DNA of 64,000 nt from CAVSUR01 sp963846005 (GCA_963846005.1 CAWJUH010000003.1:1240001-1304000), one strand, 5' to 3'. Counted from the stretch's first letter, positions 26,941 through 35,893 are shown. Numbers and translations: made by a program. The notes: generated by a model from the sequence alone, not told the origin.

Positions 26941-27567
26941 GTGACGGGAAGTAACGTGCACGGCACGCTCCCAGAGGGTGACTCCGCGGCGCTGGCCGCG
27001 CGCAAGGCCGGGCTGCGGCGCGAGATCCTCTCCGCCCGGGCGGCCAGGCCCGCAGGGGAGCGGGCCGCGGCGGGACGGGCGCTGCGGGACGCGGTGCTGG
27101 AGCTGCCCGAGACCCAGATGGCCGGGACGGTGGCCGCGTATGCCTCGGTCGGCTCCGAGCCCGGTACTCGCGGGCTGATCTTCGCCTTGTGGAAGCGCGG
27201 CTGCTACGTGCTGCTGCCGCTGCTGCAGCCGGACGGTGACCTGGACTGGGCCTCCTACGAGGGGCCGGAGTCGCTGGTTCCCGGGCCGCGCGGGCTGGCC
27301 GAGCCGGCCGAGCCGCCGCGCGGGGTGACCGCGATCCGCAGTGCCGACCTGGTGATCGTGCCCGCGCTGGCCGCCGGGCGGGACGGCATGCGGCTCGGCC
27401 GCGGCGGCGGGTCCTACGACCGGGCGCTGGCCCGCACCGGCGGCACCGTGCTGACGATCGCGCTGCTCTACGACGGCGAGCTGCACGGCAGCGTGCCGGC
27501 CGGGCCGCATGACCAGCCGGTCCGCGCCGTGGCCCAGCCGGGGGAAGGAATCACCAGGCTGGCCTAG
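26941..27567 (+). CDS. 5-formyltetrahydrofolate cyclo-ligase
   Basis: 208 residues. ARKAGLRREILSAR at the start, YASVGSEPGTRGLI, and the ATP/substrate motif GMRLGRGGGSYDRAL with a following LLYDGEL are typical of 5-FCL (MTHFS), which converts 5-formyl-THF to methenyl-THF. GTG 26941 is used; GTG 26956 behind GGGAAG is an alternative. The same gene neighbours galU in other actinobacteria. The CIRCE element lies just beyond its stop codon. Confidence 0.9.
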   Translation: MTGSNVHGTLPEGDSAALAARKAGLRREILSARAARPAGERAAAGRALRDAVLELPETQMAGTVAAYASVGSEPGTRGLIFALWKRGCYVLLPLLQPDGDLDWASYEGPESLVPGPRGLAEPAEPPRGVTAIRSADLVIVPALAAGRDGMRLGRGGGSYDRALARTGGTVLTIALLYDGELHGSVPAGPHDQPVRAVAQPGEGITRLA

Positions 27568-27579
27568 CGGTTGCTATCA

Positions 27580-27606
27580 TTAGCAGTCGCTTGTGGCGAG
27601 TGCTAA
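27580..27606 (+). promoter_or_regulatory. CIRCE operator (HrcA-binding) upstream of ruc
   Basis: TTAGCAGTC - 9 nt - GAGTGCTAA. The consensus is TTAGCACTC-N9-GAGTGCTAA, so there is one mismatch and exact 9-9-9 geometry. It ends 21 nt before the GTG start of the FmdB-type gene. HrcA repression through CIRCE is a known heat-shock control in actinobacteria. Confidence 0.9.
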
Positions 27607-27627
27607 TGCCACCTGAGGGAGGATCCA

Positions 27628-28086
27628 GTGCCGACGTATCAGTACGCGTGCACCGAGTGCGGGGAGCGGCTCGAGGTCGTGCAGAAGTTCAGCGACGACC
27701 CGCTGACCGTGTGCCCCGCCTGCGCCGGCCGGCTCCGCAAGGTCTTCTCGCCGGTCGGCATCGTGTTCAAGGGCTCTGGCTTCTACCGCAACGACAGCCG
27801 GACCGCGGCGGCCGCCAAGGCGCAGAACGGGGCGGACCCGGCGGCCAAGAACGGGTCGGGCGAGTCGCCGGCCGCGGACAAGGACAAGTCGTCCGCGGAC
27901 AAGTCGTCCGGCGGCGGCAAGGACGGCAAGGACGGCAAGGGCGACGGCAAGAAGGCCGGCGCGGCTTCGCAGTCTGCTGGTTCCCCGAACGGGCCGGCTG
28001 CGTCGTCTGACGGGACCCCGGGCGGCAGGTCCTCGTCCTCCGCTGGCTCATCCTCCTCGTCCTCGTCGGGCTCGAAGGTCGCCTGA
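27628..28086 (+). CDS. ruc: FmdB-type zinc-ribbon protein, Ruc-like redox-regulated chaperone
   Basis: 152 residues. An N-terminal zinc ribbon (Cys8/11/29/32; PTYQYACTECG) is followed by a long disordered Lys/Asp/Ser/Gly tail. GTG start after GAGGGAGG. In Mycobacterium tuberculosis the syntenic Rv0991c (Ruc), next to 5-FCL and galU, is a heat-induced, HrcA-controlled, oxidation-activated chaperone. The same position, architecture and CIRCE site here support that function; it is inferred by homology. Confidence 0.87.
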   Translation: MPTYQYACTECGERLEVVQKFSDDPLTVCPACAGRLRKVFSPVGIVFKGSGFYRNDSRTAAAAKAQNGADPAAKNGSGESPAADKDKSSADKSSGGGKDGKDGKGDGKKAGAASQSAGSPNGPAASSDGTPGGRSSSSAGSSSSSSSGSKVA

Positions 28087-28115
28087 CCCGCGGCGGGCGA
28101 GCGGATCAGCGCGCG

Positions 28116-28934
28116 GTGAGCGAGGGCGGGAGCGGCCTGGCGAGCATCGGCGTCATCGGCGGCTCGGGTTTCTACGACTTCCTCGACCACGCCGGCCAGG
28201 TGCCGGTCGACACCCCGTTCGGGCCGCCCAGCGAGCCGCTGACAATCGGCGAGGTGGCCGGGCGGCGGGTGGCCTTCCTGCCCAGGCACGGCCGTGACCA
28301 CCGGTTCCCGCCGCACCGTATCCCGTACCGGGCCAATTTGTGGGCGCTGCGCGCGGCCGGCGTCCGCCAGGTGCTTGCGCCGAGCGCGGTCGGGTCGCTG
28401 ACCCCGTCGTACGGCCTGGGCACGCTCGCGGTCCCCGACCAGCTCGTGGACCGGACCCGGTCCCGGCCCGCCACCTTCTACGACGACGGCGCCGCCGTGC
28501 ACGTCCAGTTCGCCGACCCGTTCTGCCCGGCCGGCCGGTCCCGGGCGGTGGCCGCGGCGCGCAGCGCGGGCTGGGAGCCTGCGACGTCGGGCACGCTGGT
28601 CGTCATCGACGGGCCGCGCTTCTCCACCCGGGCGGAGTCGCAGTGGTACGCCGCGCAGGGCTGGACGCTGATCGGCATGACCGGCTACCCCGAGGCCGTG
28701 CTGGCCCGCGAGCTGGCCCTGTGCTACACCTCGGTCGCGCTGGTCACCGACACCGACGCCGGCGTGGAGGAAGGCGAGGGCGTCAGCCAGGCCGAGGTGT
28801 TCCGCGTCTTCGCGGCCAACGTCGCGCGGATGCGCGAGCTGATGCTGGCGCTGGTTGCCTCCCTGCCGGAAGAGCGCACCTGCCCGTGCCCGCACGCCCT
28901 GGACGGCCTGAAGCTCCCGATCCAGCTGCCCTGA
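28116..28934 (+). CDS. mtnP: S-methyl-5'-thioadenosine phosphorylase (MTAP/PNP family)
   Basis: 272 residues. Starts with IGVIGGSGFYDFL (phosphate loop), then FLPRHGRDHRFPPHRIPYRA, VIDGPRFSTRAES and MTGYPEAVLARELALCY, which identify the MTAP subfamily of purine phosphorylases. The reaction is phosphorolysis of methylthioadenosine to adenine plus 5-methylthioribose-1-phosphate. GTG start 29 bp after ruc; the two are probably co-transcribed, placing this gene partly under HrcA (inference). Confidence 0.9.
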   Translation: MSEGGSGLASIGVIGGSGFYDFLDHAGQVPVDTPFGPPSEPLTIGEVAGRRVAFLPRHGRDHRFPPHRIPYRANLWALRAAGVRQVLAPSAVGSLTPSYGLGTLAVPDQLVDRTRSRPATFYDDGAAVHVQFADPFCPAGRSRAVAAARSAGWEPATSGTLVVIDGPRFSTRAESQWYAAQGWTLIGMTGYPEAVLARELALCYTSVALVTDTDAGVEEGEGVSQAEVFRVFAANVARMRELMLALVASLPEERTCPCPHALDGLKLPIQLP

Positions 28935-28982
28935 CTACCTCCTGCGGGGCGGGCCGTCGCCCCCGCCCCCCGCTGCGACTTT

Positions 28983-29035
28983 CATGATCTCGGTAACTTT
29001 TCAGGCCTCTCTGCGGAAAAGTTACCGAGATCATG
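28983..29035. repeat. 20-bp perfect inverted repeat, AT-richer than its surroundings
   Basis: Arms CATGATCTCGGTAACTTTTC and its exact complement surround a 13-nt loop, 48 bp after the mtnP stop. It may be a bidirectional terminator, but the near-palindromic ATGATCTCGGTAAC arms and lower GC look like a dispersed repeat. The rest of 28935-29159 holds no gene. Confidence 0.75.
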
Positions 29036-29159
29036 GCGTTCCGGCGCCGCCGGAGTCATCGCCGATGAGCATGGGCGCTGCTCCGGCCGTCCGGGCCAGA
29101 GGACCGGGCAGTGCAGAGCGGCTACGCTTAGACGTGCCCAGCCGGTCCGGCGCGGGCCG

Positions 29160-29232
29160 GCCCCGATAGCTCAGCGGATAGAGCAACTGCCTCCTAAGCA
29201 GTAGGTCGCGCGTTCGAGTCGCGCTCGGGGCG
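29160..29232 (+). tRNA. tRNA-Arg(CCT), integration target of the AICE
   Basis: 73 nt. Acceptor GCCCCGA/TCGGGGC, D-arm with AGCTCAGCGGATAGAGC, anticodon loop CTCCTAA giving CCT (codon AGG), T-arm GCGCG-TTCGAGT-CGCGC, discriminator G, no CCA. The half from the anticodon loop to the 3' end recurs at 37435-37480, so the functional gene is a hybrid of chromosomal 5' half and element-borne 3' half. Confidence 0.95.
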
Positions 29233-29236
29233 CCCA
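29191..29236 (+). repeat. attL (tRNA-Arg 3' half)
   Basis: Runs from the anticodon loop (CTCCTAAGCAGTAGG) to 4 bp past the tRNA 3' end. It matches attR at 41 of 46 positions; four of the five differences lie in the T-arm stem as compensated base pairs. Confidence 0.9.
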
Positions 29237-29284
29237 GTTGAAGCCCAGCTCAGGGCATGTGCGAGCGGGTGTACGCGCGGTCAT

Positions 29285-30447
29285 CTAAGCCCCGACGCCA
29301 TCCGGTCGTGCCACATACGTGCCACGGGAGCCTGAGCGGCCAAGCTCGGAGCGGGCCTGAGCGGCGACCGCCTCAGCCAGCTCGCGCTGCCGGTCGTTGG
29401 TCGAGTGCAGGTAGACCAGCGCGGCCCGGCTGGTCGAGTGGCCCATGCGCTCCATCAGCTCGCGCAGGTTCGCCCCGGCGTTGGCGACGAGCTGGTTCCC
29501 GGCGTGCCGCAGGTCGTGGAAGTGGATGCCGGTCAGGCCGGTAGCGGCCAGGGCGGGCAGCCAGGTGGCCCGCCGGAAGTTGCCGTGCCGCAGCAGCTTG
29601 CCGCCCGGGCTGGTGAACACGATCTCGGCCGGGCCGAGCGCGGCATGGTCGGCCAGGTGCGCGATGACGTCGGGCAGGATCACGGGCGGGATGGCGACGA
29701 CGCGGCGGCCCGCGTCGGACTTGGGCGGCCCGAAGTGCAGCGGCTGGCCCGGTGCCTCGGTGAGCTGGCGAGCCACCCGCACGGTGCCCGCCTCGGTGTC
29801 GATGTCGCAGCGGCGCAGCGCGGCCAGCTCGCCCCACCGCAGGCCGCAGAAGCAGGCCAGCAGCACCAGCGCCCGGTAGCGCGGGCCGACCGCATCGGCC
29901 AGGGCGTAGACCTCGGCCACCGTCAGCACCGGCCGCTCGGGCGACCTCTCGGTCCCGGCCGCCTTGATGCGGCACGGGTTGCGGCGGATCAGGCCGTCAT
30001 CGACAGCCGTAGCCATGATCGACTTGAGCAGCCGGTACGCCTTGGCCGCAGTGACCGGCGTGACCCCAGCGGCGAGCAGCTCGGCACGCCAGCGCCGCAC
30101 GTCCGGATCGGTGATGCCTGCGATGGTCTGAGGGCCGAACGCGGGGGACAGGTGGCGGCGCAGCAGGTAGCGATAGAGCTGGAGTGTCTTGGGCCGCAGG
30201 CCCGGCCGCTCGGTGATCCACGTCTCGGCGTACTCGGTGAACGGGACGCGACCGGCTTCCGGGTCGAGCCATCCGCCGCTGAGCAGCTCGGCCTCGGTCA
30301 GCGCGAGCCACCGGGCCGCGTCGGTCTTGCGACGAAGGTGGACGGGGCTGAGCGCAGCAGGCCGTCCGGTCCCCGGTAGCGGGCCTGCCAGCGGCCCGAG
30401 GGGAGCTTGCGGATCGTGCCGAAGCTGCGGGTCTTGCGGCCGGGCAT
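29285..30447 (-). pseudogene. int: Site-specific tyrosine recombinase (integrase), frameshifted
   Basis: The N-terminal frame from ATG 30447 reads PGRKTRSFGTIRKLPSGRWQ and an Arm-binding-type start, then loses one base near 30330-30340 (STF | RRKTDAARW). The rest is open to 29285 and contains the SAM-like and catalytic domains: Arg in CGLRWGEL, HDLRHAGNQL, the His in MGHSTSR and the nucleophile Tyr in ALVYLHSTND. With the base restored it would be about 387 residues, normal for pSAM2-type integrases. The start lies 1 nt after the xis stop. It sits 49 bp from attL as expected. Confidence 0.88.
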
Positions 30448-30448
30448 G

Positions 30449-30679
30449 TCAGGCCACCCGGCGGCGTCGATGCGACCAGGCGGTCATCGGCTCGACCGTC
30501 CCGGCCGCGATGAACTCGGCCAGCGCGGACTCGGGGATGCGGACGTGGCGGCCGACGCGGACGAACCGGATGCGCCGCTCGGAGATCAGCCGCCGGGGGA
30601 AGCACTCAGACGTAGCCAGCAGCTCGGCAGCCTGAGCGACGGTCAGCAGCCGGTCAGCAGGCTTGCTCACGGCGATCAC
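30449..30679 (-). CDS. xis: Excisionase-like MerR/HTH DNA-binding protein
   Basis: 76 residues with a single winged-helix domain of the excisionase type: LLTVAQAAELLATSECFPRR, then RRIRFVRVGRHVRIPESALAEFI. It would bend DNA at att sites to direct excision. The GTG at 30679 overlaps the rep stop (GTGA), which supports this start. Intact, unlike int and rep on either side. Confidence 0.88.
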   Translation of the reverse strand: MIAVSKPADRLLTVAQAAELLATSECFPRRLISERRIRFVRVGRHVRIPESALAEFIAAGTVEPMTAWSHRRRRVA

Positions 30680-32055
30680 TGCCTCTCGGGAGATGGGATC
30701 AGGTCACGGGGCGGCCGGGGCGAGTTTGCGGGCCGGTCGGCGGAGGCGAGGGCCAGCTCGGCGCCGGGGGTGGGGGTGTTGGCGCCGGTTCCGGCGTAGG
30801 TCCAGGTGGACGACGATGAGGACCAGGCGCTCGTCCAGGGGGCGGCCCCAGGGGTCGAGCTGCCCGGCGGGGTGGCGCTGGGCATGGCGGTGGTCGGCGC
30901 GGTCGCGCGCAGGCGGCCGAAGGTGACGGAGTAGCGGCGGGACTTGGTGAGGAAGTGGCCGCCGTGGCCGAGCTGGTGCGCCCACCGGCACAGCCGGGAC
31001 GGGTGCAGGCCCGCGGTGAGCTGGCCGCCGCCGAGCTGCCACGCAGCGATGATCATGCGCCGGTAGTGGGCCGGGCAGCGCAGCGCGTCGAGGTCCAGGC
31101 GGGTGGTGATGGGCCGGTCGGGCAGGCCGGGGGCGTCGAGGGTCTTGGTGGCGTACTTGGCGATGTAGTTCGCCGACCGCCTGCGTGGGAGAGCTGGCGG
31201 CCGGTGCCGGGCAGGTCGTCGCCGGGGCGGATCGGCTTGACGTCGACCTGGGCGCCGAACCGCAGCACCACGGGCGGGCCGTCCGGGTCGGCGTCGACCG
31301 GGAGGGCGACGGCGGCGGCGGCCTGGTCGATGGCGTCGTGCAGCAGGCCGGCGGTGAACGGGGCCGGGGGCGGCTGGTAGTCCTCGGCGGCGGCGTCGAG
31401 GCGGATCACGGCGTGGTAGTGGACCACGCCGCGGGCCTGGTATTCGGCGACCTTGACGTAGCGGACCCGCACGCTGGCGCGCAGCGCCTTCTGGGTCATG
31501 CCGGTCAGCCGGGCGAGGTGGCGGGGCAGGTAGGTGGTGAACCGGCGCCACAGCTCCCCGGCGTGGGCGTTGAACAGCACGGCGGCGGCGTAGTCGTAGC
31601 AGTCCGGGCACAGCGCCCGGCCGAGGATCGGGTCGTCGTCGGCGGTGGCGGCTGGGGGCAGGAGATGTCGCGGCCGTGCGGGCAGACCCGCACCTGGCGT
31701 CGCGGCGGGGTCGGCAGGGCAGCACCGTGTGGCCGCGCTTGCGGCGGGCGTGGACCGGGCCGAAGGACGGGGCGGTGAAGGTGGCGAACACGCACGGGTG
31801 CGCGGCGATCGATGTCGGGGATGCCCTTGCCGCCGGTGAGCCCGGCGCGGACGAGCTGGCGGGCGTCGCGCTTGTAGACCTGCGGAGCAGGGCGGGCAGA
31901 CGGACTCGCGGCGGTTGCCGCAGGCCACGCGCAGCTCGCCGTCCGGTTCGTCGGTCGCGGTGTCGTAGACCGGGCGCAGCTCGCCGGTCGCCTTGGTCGA
32001 TGGCGGCGATGCGGCCGGTCAGCCGCACCGGGTGCGCGCAGGCCCCGGCGGTCAT
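30676..32055 (-). pseudogene. RepSA-type replication initiator, multiply frameshifted
   Basis: Conserved RepSA-like segments occur in order but in all three minus frames: CAHPVRLTGRIAAID, VACGNRRESVCPPCS, TFTAPSFGPVHARRKRG, VCPHGRDISCP, LGRALCPDCYDYAAAVLF, GVVHYHAVIRLD (the HxH metal site of rolling-circle initiators), NYIAKYATKT, DPWGRPLDER and WTYAGTG. At least five single-base indels separate them. The ATG at 32055 overlaps the preceding small ORF (ATGA). Such initiators drive replication of excised AICEs. The protein sequence itself is well kept, so the damage is recent or artefactual. Confidence 0.85.
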
Positions 32056-32359
32056 GGCGCGTCCGTGATGGTGATGCGGCCCTCGTCGGCCAGGGCGCGG
32101 CAGGCCGGGCAGGTGACCAGCGGGCGGGAACAGCCCGGCGGCGGGTCGGGCCACGGGCCGGGCTGGCCGCACAGCGCCTGGCCGGGGTCGCGGGTGAGCG
32201 GGCCGAGGGTGACGGCCTGGTCGGCCACGGCGTGGTAGGAGTCGCGGTGCCGGGTGCGGCGGGCCGGCGCGGCGGGTCCGGCCGGCTGGTAGCCGACGTG
32301 CGCGGTCAGCGCGGGCGGCTTCTTGCGGCGGCGGCGGGCCGCGTGGTCCGGGCGGTCAT
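32052..32359 (-). pseudogene. Small AICE ORF with CxxC motif, frameshifted near its start
   Basis: From ATG 32359 (MTAR) one indel within ~20 bp is needed to reach the long open frame that reads KKPPALTAHVGYQPAGP, then DPGQALCGQPGPW and CSRPLVTCPACRALADEG, and stops at 32052 overlapping rep. The CPAC and two further Cys suggest a small zinc-binding protein. Its ATG overlaps the tra stop (ATGA). Function unknown; a small ORF between tra and rep is usual in pSAM2-like elements. Confidence 0.6.
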
Positions 32360-33809
32360 GCCGCCGCTCCGCTCTCGATCTGCCGCCAGCTCGGCCGGGA
32401 TGGCAGCAGCGACCATGGCGCGGATGTCGGGGTCGGAGACCCAGGCGGCGCGGACGCGGGCCGGGTCGGGGTCGGTTTCCAGCCGGACGTAGGCGACGCC
32501 TGCGCCGGTGGCGGGGTCGGTGGGGATCAGGTCGGCCAGGGCGCCGCGGTCGCGGGCGCCGTCGCCGAGCATCATGTCGACCTGCTCGGGCTCATCCAGC
32601 CGCATGGCGATCCGGTCGGGGAACAGGTTGCGGATCGACATGACGTCCTTGCGCGGGTCTTGCAAGCGCGGCGATCACGCAGTAGCCCACGGCCCGGCCC
32701 TGGGTGGTCAGGGTGGCGAGGGCGGCCATGACCCGGTCGCGGAGCTTGCGGTCGGGCTGGTAGGCGGTCAGGAACGCGACCTCATCGATCAGCACGATCA
32801 CGAACGGGTACCCGGTGGTCGGGGTGTGGTCGCGCTGCTGCCCGGCGAGCCGGAGCGCGCGGGCCTGCATGTCGGTGACGGCCTGCTCCAGCATCACGGC
32901 GATGGCCTGCGGGTCGGCGGCGTAGGCGCCGTAGCGGTCGAACAGCTCCCGGCCGTAGGCCAACTCCATCCGCTTCGGGTCGGCGGCCAGCACCCGGACC
33001 AGCCCGGCGGTCATCAGGCCGCAGCAGGGCGCGGATGAGGGACCACAGCAGCGACGCCTTCCCCGCGCCGGTGGACCCGGCGATCAGCACGTGGGTGCCC
33101 TGGAGCTTGACCAGCCAGGGGGTGCCGTCCTCGCGGCGGCCGACCGGCAGCGCCCGCAGATCGGCAGACAGGGACGGGCAGGGCGGGGATGATCGCGGCG
33201 AGGGCGTCGCGGCGGACCAGCTCGAGGGTCACCCAGCCGGGCCGGGCGGTGCGGATGCGGCACAGGAGCACGCCGAAGCTCTGCGGCCAGGTTGTCGGCC
33301 CGGGCGGCGATAGTCGGCCGAGCACTGGCCCGGACACCAGCCGGACGCGCACCCGGTCGGTGTAGCGGGTCGAGGTCACCCGGCCCAGGACTGGCAGCAG
33401 CAGGCGGCCCCGGTACATCGGCGCCAGCCCGGAGATCGCCATCACCGCGGCCCAGTGCCGCGAGTAGCCCCAGCGCCGCCACCGGCCCAGCGCGGGCCGG
33501 GACACCAACCGGGTGAACGAGCCGGGCCAGCGCCACCGCCACACCGCCAGCGCGGCGGCGAGGACCAGGGCCAGGGCGACCGGGCCGGGCCAGCCGAACT
33601 GCCGCCAGGCCAGCACCCCGGCCGAGCGTCACCGTGTCGGCCACCGGGTGACGGGCCAGGAACCGCAGCAGCGCCCAAAGGCCGCGGACGAGCTGGGCCA
33701 CGGCGATCAGCCAGCCCGGGGTGTGCAGGACCGGGGACCGCCACACCGGGACGGCGAACGGGTCGGGGTTGTTGACCTGGGCGATCTGGTCGCCCGAGAA
33801 CGACGACAT
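32356..33809 (-). pseudogene. FtsK/SpoIIIE-type DNA translocase (TraSA-like), multiply frameshifted
   Basis: Starts at ATG 33809 with SSFSGDQIAQVNNPDPFAVP. Two membrane segments follow (WLIAVAQLVRGLWALLRFLA and the stretch around FGWPGPVALALVLAAALAVW). The motor domain has Walker A IAGSTGAGKASLLWS and Walker B FVIVLIDEVAFLTAY, and the C-terminal part has DPRKDVMSIRNLFPDRIAM. The pieces lie in different frames, with at least four indels. The family moves double-stranded DNA between hyphae during mating. ATG lies 2 nt after the stop of the upstream small ORF. Confidence 0.85.
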
Positions 33810-33811
33810 CC

Positions 33812-34061
33812 TCACCGGGCCGCCCCCGTCCCGCGCAACTCGGCAGCCTGGGCGCGGGCGGCAGCGGCAGCCTCGCGGCCGGGTCGGTGCCCAGCTCGGC
33901 GGCGATGCGGGTGAGCAGGTCGGCCTTGCGGTCATGAACGCCAGCACCGCCGCCGGGCTGGACATCCGGCCGGCTGGAGCTGGTCGAGCAGATCGGAGAT
34001 CTCACCGGGCGTGACCGGCGAGGGCCGGACTGCTCAGGGCGGGGCCAGTAGCGTGGGACAT
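33812..34061 (-). pseudogene. Small AICE ORF upstream of tra, frameshifted
   Basis: ATG 34061 has an excellent ribosome site (AAGGAG, 7 nt). Coding-like pieces in different frames are VTPGEISDLLDQLQPAG, HDRKADLLTRIAAELGTDP and REAAAAARAQAAELRGTGAAR, ending at 33812. It would be a ~80-residue helical protein of unknown function, typical of the position before TraSA. Confidence 0.55.
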
Positions 34062-34151
34062 GCCAGAACTCCTTGGTCCTCTGGCATGGGAAGGGGTGAT
34101 CTGGCTGGCCGGGCCGGGAGATTGCCGTCTCCCAGGCCCGGCGCTCTCGTG

Positions 34152-34274
34152 TCAGGCGGACTTGCGGGCCGGGTCGAGCGGGGCGATCCGGTCGGCGCGG
34201 AAGGAGCGGACGATCTCGCCCTTGCGGTTCACCCACGGCGCGTAACAGCAGCCCGCGAGCGGCACATCAGTCAT
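34152..34274 (-). CDS. 40-residue AICE protein of unknown function
   Basis: MTDVPLAGCCYAPWVNRKGE... ends in a basic RIAPLDPARKSA. Its ATG overlaps the preceding gene's stop by 8 bp (ATGACTGA), indicating coupled translation. The double Cys near the start is notable. No family recognised. Confidence 0.55.
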   Translation of the reverse strand: MTDVPLAGCCYAPWVNRKGEIVRSFRADRIAPLDPARKSA

Positions 34275-34476
34275 CTGCGGCCAGCACCGGCTCATCGCCG
34301 TAGATCTCGACCCAGATGTCCTCCGACCGGCGGCGGCTGTCCTCCAGCACCGTCAGCCGCACCACCCACACCGGGCGGCCGTCCTTGGTCGTCGCGGGCT
34401 CGCCCTTGACCTTGCGGCGCCAGGCCGGGCCGGTGGCCCGGAACCGCATCCCGTCGATCTTGACCTCAGTCAGCAT
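34267..34476 (-). CDS. 69-residue AICE protein of unknown function
   Basis: Reads MLTEVKIDGMRFRATGPAWR and then a likely small beta-barrel (VWVVRLTVLEDSRRRSEDIWVEI). Short beta-rich proteins of this kind are common between korSA and tra in AICEs, but their role is not known to me. It is the first gene of the leftward operon, directly downstream of the GTCTAGAG direct repeat. Confidence 0.6.
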   Translation of the reverse strand: MLTEVKIDGMRFRATGPAWRRKVKGEPATTKDGRPVWVVRLTVLEDSRRRSEDIWVEIYGDEPVLAADD

Positions 34477-34518
34477 GTGTCTGCCTCTCAGGCTCCTAGG
34501 CGCTCTACTCGCCTACTT

Positions 34519-34546
34519 GTCTAGAGATGCTAGCACACGTCTAGAG
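34519..34546 (-). promoter_or_regulatory. GTCTAGAG direct repeat, candidate KorSA operator
   Basis: Two exact copies of GTCTAGAG at 34519-34526 and 34539-34546, spaced 20 bp start to start (two helical turns), in an AT-richer stretch between korSA and the leftward tra operon. GntR-type KorSA proteins repress such promoters; binding here is inferred. Confidence 0.55.
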
Positions 34547-34569
34547 GAGTGAGGCGGGGCCGGGGGGTG

Positions 34570-35355
34570 CTAGTGGGCGGGCAGCTCGTAGCTGAGCAGG
34601 TAGGCGTCGGCGGCCATGATCGTGTCGCAGACCTCCACGGCCCGGCCGTCGATGTCATAGGCGGTGCGGACCAGCCGGAACACCGGCACGCCGGGCGGCA
34701 GGGCCAGCAGCCGGGCCTCATCCGGGGTCGGCATGCGGGCGGCGACGTCCTCGGTGAACCGGTCCAGGGTGTGGCCCTGTTCCTCCAGCCGGGCGTAGAT
34801 GCCGCCGGGGCCGGGGTTGGGGTCGGTGATCGGGGTGCCGTCGGCCAGGTCGGCCGGGATGTAGGACACGGCCGTCTCCACCGGCCTGCCGTCGAGCAGG
34901 TAGCGGCGGGAGCGGATCACGACCTGGTCGTCCTCGTCCAGCTTGAGCCGGTCTGCGACCTCGGCCGGGGCGGGGCCGTGGCTGACCTTGATCATGTCCA
35001 CGGCCGGGGTGGCGGCGGCCTGCCCGGCCTCCACGATGAACGCGGCCTTGCCCTCCTTGCGGTGCCGCTGGGCGAACCGGTCGGAGGCCAGGCGGCGGAC
35101 CGGCGGCCGGGCCCGGACGTACACCCCGCGGCCGTGCTCCGCGATGACCAGGCCCTCATCGAGCAGCAGGCGCAGGGCGTTGCGGGCGGTCATCCGGGCG
35201 ACGCTGTAGTGGGACATGAGCTGGGCCTCGGAGGGGAGCTGGTCGCCCTCGGCCAGGCCGCCGGTCGCGATGGCGGCGCGCAGGTGGTCGGCGATCTGCT
35301 TGTAGACCGGGCGGTCACTGCCAGGGTCTACGGTCTGGGAGAGCGGCCCGCTCAT
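34570..35355 (-). CDS. korSA: GntR/HutC-family repressor (KorSA-like)
   Basis: 261 residues. The N-terminal GntR winged helix has DRPVYKQIADHLRAAI, GDQLPSEAQLMSHYSVARMT and RNALRLLLDEGLV; a C-terminal UTRA ligand domain ends VFRLVRTAYDIDGRAVEV. ATG follows GAGGAG. In pSAM2, KorSA represses pra and so keeps the element integrated. It is divergent from the NUDIX gene across 60 bp containing TAGC/TAG-rich promoter-like sequence. Intact, so it may still silence the remains of the element. Confidence 0.88.
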   Translation of the reverse strand: MSGPLSQTVDPGSDRPVYKQIADHLRAAIATGGLAEGDQLPSEAQLMSHYSVARMTARNALRLLLDEGLVIAEHGRGVYVRARPPVRRLASDRFAQRHRKEGKAAFIVEAGQAAATPAVDMIKVSHGPAPAEVADRLKLDEDDQVVIRSRRYLLDGRPVETAVSYIPADLADGTPITDPNPGPGGIYARLEEQGHTLDRFTEDVAARMPTPDEARLLALPPGVPVFRLVRTAYDIDGRAVEVCDTIMAADAYLLSYELPAH

Positions 35356-35415
35356 TCCCGACTCCTCAACTCGTGCACATGTCTGTAGCTGTTAGCCTAG
35401 CTCAGGGGTGATCAC

Positions 35416-35846
35416 ATGACCAGCCAGTCACCGCGCCACTCAGTCAGCGTCGCCGGGGTGATCACCGACGACCACGGCCGCGCCCTGCTCATCCAGCGCC
35501 GCGACAACGCCCGCTGGGAACCCCCCGGCGGCGTCCTGGAGCTGGGCGAGACCATCGAGGACGGGCTGCGCCGCGAGCTGCGCGAGGAAACCGGCCTCGA
35601 CACCGAACCCGACCAGCTCACCGGCATCTACAAGAACATGACCCGCGGCATCATCGCCCTGGTATTCCGCTGCAAGATCACCGGGGGAGAGCTGCCGTCA
35701 ACGACGAGGTGAGCGCCTTCCGCTGGGCCACCGCCACCGAAGTCCGCGAGCTGACCGCCGAGGCCTACGCCGTCCGCGTCCTCGACGCGCTCAAGCCCGG
35801 CAGCACGCCCGCGATCCGCCAGCACGACGGAACGAACCTGATCTAG
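35416..35846 (+). pseudogene. NUDIX hydrolase (Pra-like), frameshifted after the Nudix box
   Basis: ATG 35416. A full Nudix box is present: GGVLELGETIEDGLRRELRE followed by ETGLD. The first frame stops at 35712 (GGELPSTTR); one missing base near 35695-35702 restores VNDEVSAFRWATATEVRELT and a stop at 35846, giving ~143 residues. The truncated 98-residue protein keeps the catalytic box but loses the last strands. In pSAM2 the homologous Pra activates replication and is repressed by KorSA, matching the divergent arrangement here. Confidence 0.82.
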
Positions 35847-35893
35847 CGCAGAGCGGCAGCCGGCAGCGAGCTGGGCCTAAGGTCGCAGCCTCC

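Noticed and set aside
31185..31778. A plus-strand frame of 197 codons inside the AICE
   Set aside because: Antisense to the RepSA-type gene, whose conserved motifs run on the minus strand.
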